From positions 1 to 64,000 of the forward strand of contig NW_019776185.1 of NCBI RefSeq assembly GCF_001039355.2: 64,000 nucleotides of DNA. The letters are read 5' to 3'. This document shows, piece after piece, positions 33,913 through 47,000 of this stretch. This DNA is from Lingula anatina (taxonomy: Eukaryota > Brachiopoda > Lingulata > Lingulida > Lingulidae). A program made the position numbers and the translations under genes. The notes below the pieces were generated by a model, which worked only from the letters and a program-made list of their open reading frames with translations, was not told where the DNA came from and did not search any database. The stretch's first letter is position 1; the number at the start of each line of letters is the position of its first letter.

Positions 33913-34670
33913 AATATGTGTCTCCTTGTCGGACTGAGGAAGTTGTGTACTTGCTTTAAGAGGTTGAAAAGGAAACAAGTGTTATTGTCATGGAATCATT
34001 TCAAAACCACGGATTTCTCAATGAGAAGTTTGGTGCTTTGTATTGCATATGTGCAGTTGCCTGTGCAGTTGCCTGTGCACATCTTTGTGTACTGTATATA
34101 TTTACGTGACTATTTGTGAATGTTTTCATATCTTTTCATCATTAATTGATTTCATATATATGATGAGCATCATGCTCTTGCTTAGAAGCACTTACACTAA
34201 TAGATAAGTCAGTGAAACCGCACTAATAGTTTGTCCTAATTCGATCTTTATCCTTCTGCCATTGTTGTATTGATATCTTTTGACTTTTGTACCTGATAAC
34301 ACGTCTATGTCCATGCAGTCCATCCTGCTATCATTGAACTAGTTGTAGGGCCTTTTTACTAGTGCCATTGCAATTTGATCCTATATAGCCTACTTGGCAG
34401 ATGTTTTCAGATTAGTTCCCTTACTTAATTGACACGTCTCCTAGACTTCCTCATTTGAAAGTGGTATGACTTCATGCTTGTTAAGTGTTTGTCATTAAAC
34501 TCTCTCCCTTCTCGAAAAAAATAATAATTAAGAGAAAGAGTGCAACAACATTATTATTAATTAAAACCTTGTAACCCTGAGTTTCGAGTTGAGTGTTTGG
34601 GAAATGGACTGCTACATTATCAGCATCCATTATAACATAGGGCAATTTCCAGAAACTTGGAAACTAGATG

Positions 34671-34842
34671 CTGGGGTAGCACTAGCACTCGCCAATTTAG
34701 CCAAATGCTAAAACTGACTTAAATTGGCTAAACAAAAATGACTTGATTTGATGAATTTTAGTCAAATTAAAACCATTTCACAACAAATTGACAAAAAAGT
34801 GATGATTTGGCTAAGCGAAAAAAATTGCTAGCGCTACCCCAG
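34671..34842. mobile_element. MITE family 2, copy b
   Basis: CTGGGGTAGC at one end and GCTAGCGCTACCCCAG at the other, flanked on both sides by AGATG, a likely 5-bp target duplication. It lies in the first copy of the large duplication. Confidence 0.85.
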
Positions 34843-35560
34843 AGATGTGTTTTCGATGGTGTAAGTTCCTTGCTAACATATAGTGGCCTGAAGATAAATG
34901 GTAAGGAAGAGGTAATGGCATGATTTCCCATGCTTCTAATTAGAACTGTTGCACATAATGTGCTGTAATGAATACTGTACAAACATTACTACCCAGGGTT
35001 AGGTCCATCGTTTTTTAGCTTCACAGACAAACACAGACTGTTGTTTTAAGGTCATATTGACATGAAACTCTAGGAACTCAGCAAGTAGAACTTGGTATAC
35101 CATGCACATATGAAAATGTCCTAAAGTCATATTTTCTGTCTACATATATATATATATCTTGTAATGCTACTTATTTTTCCCAATTAGGATAAGTCCTCTC
35201 AAAAGAAATTTACTACGATGTCAATATTTCCTTTCGAAATGTGCAGGAAGACATGGTGGTCAAGGTGACATGTTTGTCATTTAGAACTTAATGATACTGT
35301 AGTTGTATTTTGTAAAGGTATGAGACGGGGAAACACCAGTGGTTTGAAGAATCTCTGATCCTCTCCATTTTGATTATATTACCTATGCATATGATGTTTT
35401 CAGTCTGTCGTCTGTTTACTTTCATTATATCAGTCATAACATTCTATGTTACCACTCCTTACCTCTTGACTAATTGATAATCTTCAAGACAGAAAATTAA
35501 TTAGTATGAGTACTTTCTTTGACTGGCATGTTCCCCCTCTCTTATTTAATAGTTATAATT

Positions 35561-35561
35561 N
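35561..35561. other. Single N, contig join between duplicate copies
   Basis: Copy A ends at this base and copy B starts about 12 bases after it. Confidence 0.9.
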
Positions 35562-35572
35562 ATGACCCTCCA

Positions 35573-37964
35573 ACAATTTACTATATTTACAAATCTCCCT
35601 TTGTGGGTGCTCAACTGTAATACTGTTGTCATTACTGGATGTGAAGTGCTTTCACTTAATAGACGACATAAATTCAATATTTTTATTTTTTCTTTCTTGT
35701 GGAAGTGAATGAGTCATAAGTTACATGTACTTAGAATTGTGTCAACGGTGATTTATTCCTGTAGTTATCCCTGTGTGGTGGTTTTAAAGTATCGATTTCT
35801 ATTGTAGGCGTCCCCAGATGAAAGGATGCCCAGAACCTTGCTAAACTTAGAGAAGCCGAAAAGTGTACTTGGTCTTGAGATAGGAATCGTATTTAAGATT
35901 AGGTGCAGGCTGATGACTTGCTCTGATTCTATCGAATCAATAATATTAAATACTTTAGGAATCAAACTCCCTTCTTTACTTGAACATTGTGCAGAGAAAT
36001 TCCCAAACACATTGGGAGAGAGAGGGGGGATGGGGGGGGGGGGTGCCAATCTCTCTCTCTCTCTCTCTCTCTCCAGCATGTTGTCCTGTTTCCATAACCT
36101 CTTGTGTCTTATCCCATCCTCTTTATTTTTTGAAGTGTGTAATTATGGAGGAATGTCTGTTGATTTATGGGAATGAGATCTCATTTTCTGGATTCTTCCA
36201 TGTTGGAAACTTTGATAAACAAGGTTGAATAGTTTTATAACAACCTAATAAAGGATACAATTTTTCTTAGTACTAGCCATTAATGACATATGCTACAATG
36301 AAAATACAGTTATTTGAAGATTGCCTCAGGTATGCTGTTCTTCACTAACACCAGAGAATCATCGTGGCACACACTGCCATGTTGTTGTTATAAATGTTTT
36401 AGCTAAAACTGTAGCAATTATCTCAGAGGGTGAACTGACTGAAATAGTTTTCATGTTTGTGAGTTATAAATGGTATTGGAATGCATAAGATAAGACAATC
36501 ATTTCACATCTAAAATTTCCCAAAGGCCCATATGTAAAAACATTACCCTTTGCCTTGATATAAATACTAATACAGCATTCAATAGTAACAGTAACAGTTC
36601 AAAACGTGCCCACTCTTTTTGTACATTGCTCTACTTTTCAAGGATGCCAAGGAAGTGGATGATAGATGATGTATGTGTGCAAGAAACAGACAGATTCATG
36701 ATCAGATAAACAGAAGTTTAAATAAATTAATTTTCATTTTCACTTTTTACAACATTTACCCATGCCTAAGATAAGGATGGATTAATCGATTTAAAAAAAA
36801 AAAGTCAATTTTATTTTCAATCTCATCCCTTCACATCCACCTGAATACCCACATGAAATGGTCAGTCAACACCTGACCAGCACATGACAGTGTCCAACAG
36901 TATTGTGACCATCATCCATCAGGTAGATTTGTAGCCTTGTGCCTGACACTGCCCAGCTTGGTAGACATTGTGGACAGTGATTTACTGGCTTGGATTACAT
37001 GATGACCATGTCTGGCCAGCACAGTGCTTGGTTGTATGGTTGTGTTCCTTATTTAAAAGTGCCACAGTATTTGGTTGATGTTCATTACAACTATATGAAT
37101 GTTAAATGCACTTCGATGCTGTTTGTAAAAGGCAGTAACACTTTGGATCCGTGACGGTTAAAGCAAATGATTTTTCCTATATCTATGAAGATAAGAAGAA
37201 ATAGCTGCAAAGATGGGGAAATAGGGTTTTCATTGAATGTCTCTTGTGTATTGATCATAAAAAGTAGATTAAAATTTTTAAAGAAACTAAACATTGATGA
37301 GTCAGTCACATGATCAATGTCCTTTGAGGGAGGGTCTAAAGCAAGCTTCAGAAAGCAAGGTTGCAAAGAGCATTGAGCTTTAACATGTGCTTTTGAAATG
37401 GATAATTAAAGCAGGGAGTTTAGTTTGGTTTTGCTCAGCAAGATTATTATTCATATTTCAAGTCATGAGTTAATGCAAGCATCCCATTCTGTGTACGATG
37501 TTTATGAAGGGGAGTAGGAAGAGGGGTGCGTGACAGGGCATAGATGATTTAATGCCTCCTTGCACATAGACCAGATGATATCTTCTATATACATATGTAA
37601 ACATCCATATATATATAGTATAGATGTAAGTCATATTTAATCTGCGCAGGGTGTTTTCTAAGGGTGTGGCTATACACTTTGGGGTTAATGTGAGTTTATC
37701 ACAGTGGTGGAAAAAAGTTACTTGTTCTTAATTATTTATTTATTCATATAACATGTTCTGTGCTATTTTATACCACTTATTTATTTATTTATTTATTTAT
37801 TTATTTTAATATGTGTCTCCTTGTCGAACTGAGGAAGTTGTGTACTTGCCTTAAGAGGTTGAAAAGGAAACAAGTGTTATTGTCATTGAATCATTTCAAA
37901 ACCACGGATTTCTCAATGAGAAGTTTGGTGCTTTGTATTGCATATGTGCAGTTGCCTGTGGGCA

Positions 37965-37997
<33 letters not shown>

Positions 37998-39457
37998 TCG
38001 TGACTATTTGTGAATGTGTTCATATCTTTTCATCATCAAGTGATTTTATTTACTAGTATATATATGATGAGCACCATGCTCTTGTGTAGAAGCACTTACA
38101 CTAATAGATAAGTCGTTGAAACAGATTGTCCTAATTCGATCTTTATCCTTCCGCCATTGTTGTATTGATATCTTTTGACTTTTGTACCTGATAACACATG
38201 TCTATGTCCATGCAGGCCATCCTGATATCATTGAACTAGTTGTAGGGCCTTTTTACTAGTGCCATTGCAATTTGATCCTATATAGCCTACTTGGCAGATG
38301 TTTTCAGATTAGTTCCCTTACTTAATTGACACGTCTCCTAGACTTCCTCATTTGAAAGTGGTATGACTTCATGCTTGTTAAGTGTTTGTCATTAAACTCT
38401 CTCCCTTCTCGAAAAAAATAATAATTAAGAGAAAGAGTGCAACAACATTATTATTAATTAAAACCTTGTAACCCTGAGTTTCGAGTTGAGTGTTTGGGAA
38501 ATGGACTGCTACATTATCAGCATCCATTATAACATAGGGCAATTTCCAGAAACTTGGAAACTAGATGCTGGGGTAGCGCTAGCACTCGCCAATTTAGCCA
38601 AATGCTAAAACTGACTTAAATTGGCTAAACAAAAATGACTTGATTTGATGAATTTTAGTCAAATTAAAACCATTTCACAACAAATTGACAAAAAAGTGAT
38701 GATTTGGCTAAGCGAAAAAAATTGCTAGCGCTACCCCAGAGATGTGTTTTCGATGGTGTAAGTTCCTTGCTAACATATAGTGGCCTGAAGATAAATGGTA
38801 AGGAAGAGGTAATGGCATGATTTCCCATGCTTCTAATTAGAACTGTTGCACATAATGTGCTGTAATGAATACTGTACAAACATTACTACCCAGGGTTAGG
38901 TCCATCGTTTTTTAGCTTCTCAGACAAACACAGACTGTTGTTATAAGGTCATATTGACATGAAACTCTAGGAACTCAGCAAGTAGAACTTGGTCTACCAT
39001 GCACATATGAAAATGTCCTAAAGTCATATTTTCTGTCTACATATATATATATATCTTGTAATGCTACTTATTTTTCCCAATTAGGATAAGTCCTCTCAAA
39101 AGAAATTTACTACGATGACAATATTTCCTTTCGAAATGTGCAGGAAGACATGGTGGTCAAGGTGACATGTTTGTCATTTAGAACTTAATGATACTGTAGT
39201 TGTATTTTGTAAAGGTATGAGACGGGGAAACACCAGTGGTTTGAAGAATCTCTGATCCTCTCCATTTTGATTATATTACCTATGCATATGATGTTTTCAG
39301 TCTGTCGTCTGTTTACTTTCATTATATCAGTCATAACATTCTATGTTACCACTCCTTACCTCTTGACTAATTGATAATCTTCAAGACAGAAAATTAATTA
39401 GTATGAGTACTTTCTTTGACTGGCATGTTCCCCCTCTCTTATTTAATAGTTATAATT
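35573..39457. repeat. Large duplicated block, copy B (3.9 kb)
   Basis: The second copy starts about 12 bases after the N at 35561. It ends where copy A ends and then continues into unique sequence, the layout expected of overlapping contigs. It lacks the Harbinger-like MITE. An open frame at 35826-36176 in this copy has a stop in copy A and is not recognised. Confidence 0.9.
38568..38739. mobile_element. MITE family 2, copy c (same locus as copy b)
   Basis: Nearly identical to 34671-34842, including the AGATG flanks, because it lies in the second copy of the large duplication. If that duplication is two haplotypes, the insertion is shared by both. Confidence 0.85.
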
Positions 39458-39566
39458 GTATCTTTTTGGGCATTGAGTTCATTTTTTGCATTTTGCTAAA
39501 TAGCTGCAAAATAGTAATGATTTATAAGACATTGTCAACCTCTAAGGATAAGTAAATTATCTTTCA

Positions 39567-39605
<39 letters not shown>

Positions 39606-42600
39606 CGTGCAAGAATAGACAGTGTCTCACTCAGCCCCATAGTTTTAATAGATTGGTTGGCACGAACATTTCTCCTTAGGTGACAGAGTATGGCTCAGGC
39701 CCAGCATGTAATTATCAAATTGCCAAAGGTCTTTGGTATCAAAATATTCATGTGGTTGTCCTTTGATCTCTCATTGTTTAGTATGATGGATACAGGTGAA
39801 GTATATAATATACACCTGGAGCCAATGCAAAGGTATAGGCTTAATTCAAGTCGTATGAAGGAAATTTCTGTTTGTGTTTCAGAACCGCAAATTACTGACT
39901 TCAACCCCTGAATTAATGGCCTGAAATGGCCATTGCATGTTTAATTTTATCAAAAATACAGACTCTGAGCATCGAGTTATATTAGGAAACCCATAACTGC
40001 ATGTGTTTGTTTGTGTGTGAGAGTGTAAATTATATATGCATCATGATCTAGATCTGATGTCTATGTCCTAAATTTATGTGCCCATATGTGCCAGCTTTTT
40101 CATTTTCAAATCTCCATATGTGCATGCTTCTTGCTATGATCAGGTGTATTTGTAAGAAGTAGAAATGAAGAAGCTGACCTGCACTGCCAGTGACACTGAA
40201 ACATGGCCCATAGTCTTTTAGTAGTGGTTACTGGTAGTTACGGATGAAAACACATGCAATGACACACTTTGAAAATGATTCTCCTTGGATTTTAACATGC
40301 CATTTTCTTTTAATGATAGTTGCATAGAATGTGCTCAAGGGATGTGAACTAAATGAATGATAAAGAATTAGACCTACCCGGCAGTGGAACTGTTTTAAAA
40401 TTGGAACCACACCTAAAACAACATGGGGAAAAACCAAGATACTAGTATGTAGCTATTGAACACATATTACATTTTTGGTGTATTCCTAGTTTTCACAAAT
40501 TTACAAAAAAAAAAAAAAAAAAAAAGAGAGAGAGAGAGACAGGACTCGCCAAATCATTAGAAATCAAGACTTGGTCTATATTCAAGGAGATCAGTGTGAT
40601 CCAGCATTGTAAACAGCAGAAGATATATTGTTTTAGAGTAGAAGATATGGGCGTTTCTGTAATTAATTGATAAAAACTGCCATATTGTTGAATTGATGGT
40701 ATTTTTTATCTTTGACAATTGCCTCTTCAGTCTGTCACTTGTTTTACCTACATAAAGTACAGGTATACTATTGCAAGGAAGTTGTACTAACAAGTGTAAA
40801 GATTGATATTTTTAAAATAGTTCACTAATTATTCAGTATGTACGTTTTCTAGTCACATCTATCGCACAGAGAGCCAAAATATAGTCCTGCACCCTTCTCA
40901 TTTAATCCAGAGTTTGTGTGGGCTTTTTCTACGTCAATAGACACGGTTTTTTATCAGTGACTTCACTTGTCACCGACTGCAGAGATAACAGTACCACTAA
41001 TAATAATAATAATGATTTATTGGTCCCTGTTACATTATCAGATTTGCGAGTTTTTCACTCTACTAAGAACAAACATTTGCACATTCATACATTTATAATG
41101 ATTACAGCTTGTTATGTACGGTAATGAATATAAAATTTTCAGCATGCTTGGGATATATGTGTTTCCAAATTTACTAGTAGTAAATACTGATATGTAGAAT
41201 TGAGAGATATATAGCAAATGTAAATTGTCAATGACTGTTCAGTCAGAAGATAGTATTCTTTTGAAATGCAAGCATTTCTTTAAAAGCAAAATCAATAAAA
41301 ATGGTATTTTTCAAATGGGTTCTATCACTACATACCAGAAGCCAGAAAAGTTGCATTAATTGCCCTTGAAACCAGAGGAAATTATTCCCATGAGAAACAT
41401 GTGGATCAACAAAAGTTTTTTTGTCTGATAACGATATTCCCCAGTGGATCTGTGCTGTCATATTTGGTGCACCTGGAGGCTTTGAGTCATTGGATTAAAG
41501 TCAGATTTAGAGGAAGGCGTGAATAATTTTGTCTGGGGTGGTGTTGATATCTGGCATCCAGAAGCCAGGTGAATCAATTAATTTGTCATCTAATTAATTG
41601 ATCTGGAATGAAATTATTGGATGTTTAACAAAGTATGTGGTTCAGGTTTTGTAGGCACCTTGAAATTCTCGGGGTGGTCTATTCGACATTGACACTGGGC
41701 CTACACCAAATAAGATACCAGGCTGGCCTGTAATATTTTAGGGGTATGTGCATTTACTTGCCCCTATATCTGTGTATTGGGGTCAGAGGATTCTTTAACA
41801 TGGACTGTGGTTCAGTAGAATACATGAGTTCAGATTTTCAATTTATAGCCCACAATTTCACATATAATGGTGTAAATTATATTCTGTACTTAAGGTATAA
41901 AACTGTATCATTACACTTTGAGAGATTGAGAGAGAGAGAGTAACCTAAAAAAAAGCTTTTGAAAGTGAGTAAAAAACCCCAAAAACATAATTAATTCTCT
42001 GAACCTATACTGTATCATTTGTTACACTAAACCATATTGCTATGTAAAGAGCTTGAGTTATGATAAGTGCAGATGTATACATGAACTGGAGAGTTTATAT
42101 CCTCTGACTCCTCTCTGGAAATCTAGAATTACGGTTATTACTCAAAAAATTGTGAATAACAACCCTAATTTTAGATTTTTAAGAAGGATGTAAGTGTTTC
42201 AAATTAATCACTTTTCAATATGTTCTTTTATTTTGAATTTTTTAAAAATTATTATTTGGTGACTCACAGATCTACTTTTAGACTGTAAACCAGAATACCA
42301 TCCGGAAGTATCAGATCAAACTTTTAGGTTTCAGAAATCTTGATTTTACTTAATTTTGTTTCCATTGATTTTGTACACCCTCCCCCCATTCAAACCAGGT
42401 AGCGTTTACTTTAATTTGTCAACACAAATGAAGAACTTAAAAGGAAACAGTAGTAAGTTGATTTTGTACACCCTCCCCCCATTCAAACCAGGTAGCGTTT
42501 ACTTTAATTTGTCAACACAAATGAAGAACTTATAAGGAAACAGTAGTAAGTTGCCTGGCTATGAAAGATTGCATGGATTTACCTTAATGTGTTTTGTCAG

Positions 42601-43221
42601 GTGAGCAAGGGTGTTCACCTCACAGAATAACCAGGCAATTTACTCTGTAACTTAAAATGAAATAAAGCTAGTAACTATTTAGAATTTACGTTAAAATTAT
42701 CCATGTTGTACTAGGATGGCTCCTCGTAGGCAGTTGTTTCGTGAATGAAGTCAATTATTCTCAGTAAATCTGTGGCTAGATGATAGGGAATTAGAGACAT
42801 TTCCAGCTGTCTCCACTTGCAGGATCTGTGTTTTACCTGTAGGAGAGCAGTGTAGAAACATGGCCCCACTCTTTGCAGGTTAATGTAGGAAAACTATGCC
42901 ACCCGGCACAGGTTAAGAAGGTATACTGTGGAGAATGCAAGCTGTAAATATCAGCATATGGCTGTAGTGATAATGTTAGTGGAAGGAATAAAAGGGATCT
43001 GATTGTAAGCGTATGTGTTTTTTATCTACAAGGGGAAGTTGGATATAAAAAAGGCCATGAACAAGGATATTGTTAGAGCATTGTTTGAAATGTGGGTGTT
43101 GAGGATTGATAAAAGACTTGTCGATATAATTATTTGTAAATTTATCTTCAACAGTGAGGGGAGATGAGGGGGGGGGGCATAGTTTGTTTGACAGTCTCCC
43201 ATCATGATCTACACTCTTAGA
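39458..43221. other. No gene recognised
   Basis: Holds a T run of about 34 bases (39570-39603), an A run then GA repeat (about 40507-40540) and a 93-bp tandem duplication at 42365-42551. No coding block is seen. If the first F-BAR exon is further left, this is intron. Confidence 0.5.
42365..42551. repeat. Tandem duplication, two 93-bp units
   Basis: Both units read TTGATTTTGTACACCCTCCC ... AACAGTAGTAAG with almost no differences. Not at an N, so probably a real local duplication. Confidence 0.9.
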
Positions 43222-43416
43222 CCCCATTTCCATAGATTTTAGATCGATCTATCCCTGTGGGGAGTCTCACTAGATTACTGTCAGCTTGGCCAGCTTAAGC
43301 ATCTGTCCAGCCTACTAAAAGCTGTAAGGGGGTAATTAACAATGGTGCGCGCTCGGCTGACTGCAATTTAGCGTGAACCCCCAGGGAGTTAGGTTGATCT
43401 AAATCTCTGGGAATAC
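43222..43416. mobile_element. MITE family 1, copy b
   Basis: Shares the terminal repeat (CCCATTTCCATAGATTTTAG) and the interior words of the copy at 25738. The two copies are diverged, so neither insertion is very recent. Confidence 0.8.
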
Positions 43417-43439
43417 ACCCTTAGAGCCCATCCAGAACA

Positions 43440-43640
43440 AGCTGATCTGCAGACTAACAGATTCGCGTACAAAATGGCTAATCCACTTAAAAGCAATGAT
43501 GCTAATTCCCTGATGGTCTCCCCACCTCCACAAGCACCATCGATACAAGGGTCTAGCAATTAAAACTCGGACCCAAGATTTAATCCATTTAATGGCCTGT
43601 GTGGAGGTGGGGAGACCATCAGGAAACTAGGATGGCTTGC
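43440..43640. mobile_element. Degraded relative of the Harbinger-like MITE
   Basis: An inverted pair, CCTGATGGTCTCCCCACCTC (from 43509) and its complement ending at 43623, surrounds AGCAATTAAAACTCGG. The order GTCTC-CC-CCTCC-CA ... AATTAAA-CTCGG also occurs in the 31377 element (about 31471-31527). The target site could not be defined. Confidence 0.55.
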
Positions 43641-43931
43641 TTTTTAGTGTGGTCGGACATATTTAGTGGGTGGATCAGTTATTGCGTGGATCATTGGTTC
43701 TGAATACACTCTTAGTACTTCAAATGGCCCCAAGTATTGATTGAGTAGACATATAGAGTTTTTAAAAAAATCCTGGCTGTCTTTGAAAAAATCATTAAAC
43801 TCCGGGCAGGGATTAGGGTAATGAAATCCCCTTAAAAACACTCAGATGCCATTTTTATTAAATAATGCATGAAAAAATGAAGATTACTGTATGAAGCTCT
43901 TTTATTGAATTTTTTTCTTGTATATTTTCAG

Positions 43932-44047
43932 GACCAGTATGATAACGTAGCGTCTCATACACAGAAGGGCATAGATTTCTGTGAGAGATTTGGGCAGTTT
44001 GTCAAAGAAAGATGCCAGATAGAAGTCAAATATGCAGGAGAACTCAA
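43932..44047 (+). CDS. Cip4: F-BAR gene exon A
   Basis: Acceptor attttcag, donor GTAAGT. Encodes [38 protein letters not shown], the first F-BAR helices, matching FNBP1L DQFDSLDKHTQWGIDFLERY. It starts in phase 0 and ends in phase 2. Confidence 0.95.
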
Positions 44048-47000
44048 GTAAGTGAACATCCACTAACGATGTATGAAAATAAGGTTTTCAGTCGCGAGTG
44101 AATGCACATGAATTTCCTCAAAGTTGTTTGGATACACATAATCAGTTCGTTGAATGCTACATTATTCTCTAGTCAGAATAGGTTGATAAACAGGGGCCAG
44201 GAATAATTGCTCAGTGTTGTTTTTACCTGTATTACATAATGTGCATTTGGTCTAATGGTCAGAAGACACAAACAAGACCCTGTTTCCTAACCTGAGTTAT
44301 AGCATACAAACACGACAGTAGTTACCTGGTGCAAGTCTCCTGCTGGCGTAGAAGTTTTCGGACAAATGCGAAAAAAAAAAATTGAAATGGTTGTGTTACT
44401 TTGTCTAGAGAGAGTTAGTATGTTTGATTTTTTTTCAGTGTTTTTGTTTTTTAAAAATTGGTAATGCAACCATTCATCTGTTGGCTTCATTGCCTCTTGC
44501 AGGTAGTCACTAGATTAGATTAGGCTTTTTTCATTATGTGAGTTTTTTATGTTGAAAAAATATTGAAATTTGCATGATTTTGTTTGTATTATAAATTTAT
44601 TATCCAAAACCTGGAAAAGCTGGCTGAAGTTTGACTGAAGTGGTTTTCCTTCTTTATTTGTCACATGAGCTAGTCCAAAACCTGGTCTTCCGACACGTGC
44701 TTCACACCTCATCAGAATGTGAAAATTGAAAAATTTATGTCTTCTTCATTCACCACTGGCTTGCGTGCAGTGGTTGATGAAAGAATGTTAGCAAATTTTT
44801 TGACTCCACTGAATATATATACTGTTGGAATTGGTCATGTGCCCAGATCACACTGAGCCCCACCTGTTTATAACTGGTCTGCTATCAGTAATTCGGAAAC
44901 TCCTGTCGTGTACCTGCCAGGAACCTGTAACTCAAGTTACAGACAGTCAAAACTAGCACCTGGCTGGATGCTGGAGCTGACCAAACACCTGTCTGACCGG
45001 GATTCAAGGGTCCTTCGTGAGTGGCGATCCTCAATCACCCACTGTCTGCACTTTTTATTTTGCAACATCAGCAGTACTTTAATAGAGAAAATTAAAGACG
45101 GCCCTCAGCAAGTGGTCAAGCAATCAATTTTTTAAAGGCATATTGTAGTTGTCTCATATCAAGTGATAGGTACTTATATATATTAAGGTGTGCTTCCTAA
45201 AAGTTTTCTGTGGCCTCACACAAGAAGTGCTTAAATGGGGTCGAAACCAACTAGAACAAAAAAAAAATGTTGTCGGTGGTGATTTGGTCAAATGACCACT
45301 TGTCTTGCGACTGACCTCCAGACTGATCACAACTGCCAGTCAGTACAAAGCTGTTACATTCATTTGTGTCATTATACAAGGCACTACCTTGTTTCCTTGG
45401 TTTCATAACATAATTCAGTTATTACGGCATTGATTATTGTGGCTATGCTAGGGTAGAACATACAAAGAAGTACTGTAATTTCATATAATACACAATAGGG
45501 CTTCAACTTCGAGAAGGGGCTTTGCTGCAAAAACACCTTTTATTTTCATGCCTGTTGTGTTTAACGTCAACATTGAAACAAAATTCTTTTATTCTATTAT
45601 GCCTGAAATTACATCAGATTTGTGGATCGCCATCTTTTGATAGTTTTTTTGTGTGTGTGTGTGTATGTGAATGTGTGTGTGTATGTTATACCAGCATATC
45701 TTTCAAGTTATTTCTGTCAGAAAATCTGAATTTATGTCTGTAGGAAGATTTTAGATGTTAAAAAAAAGCGCAGGGTCATACAAGGTCATGTATTGAGTCA
45801 TCTCTACTATTGTAAGGGTTTATCATAACATGAAAGGGCTTTCCGCCCTGGAGAATAGTTGCCTTTGAAGTCTTAACAGCAAAGATGTCTGTCAAATAAA
45901 CATATAGATTTTAAAATATTTTTGTTGATGCTTGTCGCCATGGATACTTATAATATACTTGGGCTGAAGAAAATGAAAGATCTGTTCAAAATTTATGTAA
46001 CCAATTATAGCTGTCTTGGCTCAAAATTTGAGCATCCTGCATTGTGAAATATTTTGCTGGACAAGAATTTAGGTTTGTCTGCTTCATGCAGTTTAAGCCA
46101 GTGAAGGCATATGCACCACTCTTTCACCCGGGTCTGTGTATAATTTTCACCTGCCATTAAAATGACTTGGAGTCAGCCAGGTGGAACTTATGTGTACAGT
46201 TAAACCCTGTCACCGAGGCTGTATAACAAATATCTTCAGATAGAAAATGAGGGCTTAACTTTTAGACAAAAATCATAGTCTTCTTTAGTCCAAGATGCAC
46301 CTGTAGTGGTCCAATAAATTAAAACTTTTGCACCAGCATTATAGCAAGAAAGACTTGACAGATGCTTCACCAGTATTTACTGTGTTTAAGTTCCCTTATC
46401 ATGGGTTAAGCTTGATCTGAAGTTGACCAGTTTTTTATATGTATTGTATATTATGATCGGTCTGTCCATCCATGCCGTCGCCATTGCTCTCTGACACTTG
46501 ATGTTTGCCAACTGCAGCATTATTGTTATACTTAAAATGTTCTTAGTGGCTTTGTTTGATAAAGAGACAGGTATGGTTTAATTACTTTTACGGTAATAAT
46601 TAATTTTTTGCTTGTATTTTGTTGATACTTCTTCCTTTTTGGTGTCTGTATTTTTGACGGCTTTGTTGTCTAGTTTTTAATTTTGGTCTAAAATTTTTAG
46701 ACCAGTATTCAGGCAGATATCCTTTGTGAAACTTCCCCACAGTTCTGATAGTGGCATGGCAACCAGGGCATGACTTCTATATCTGTGGAATTTTATATTT
46801 TTGTGGCTTCCTGTTGAATTGAGAAAGCACCGTAGTTGTTTTTATGATCGTCCTTTTCCACAGAGGCAGAGGCATGTATGTTAGAAGTTGGATCTGTGAA
46901 GATTCTAGAAAGCTCATTTCTATTTTTGTATTTTTATTTTGAAGAAGCTGACCACTACCTGGAAGAATTTGGCCTTAACAATTGATTAATCAATTTCATA

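Larger units (their letters stand above)
31058..35560. repeat. Large duplicated block, copy A (4.5 kb)
   Basis: Matches 35573-39457 along its whole length at very high identity, apart from small indels, a 34-base difference near 33207-33251, microsatellite length changes and a 546-bp insertion. It ends exactly at the N at 35561. This points to unmerged haplotypes placed one after the other. Confidence 0.9.

Noticed and set aside
34767-34982. 71-codon minus-strand frame repeated at 38664
   Set aside because: The two are the same frame in the duplicated block and overlap MITE family 2; no similarity seen.
44908-45135. 75-codon frame in the first large F-BAR intron
   Set aside because: No family match and no splice sites that fit the flanking exons.
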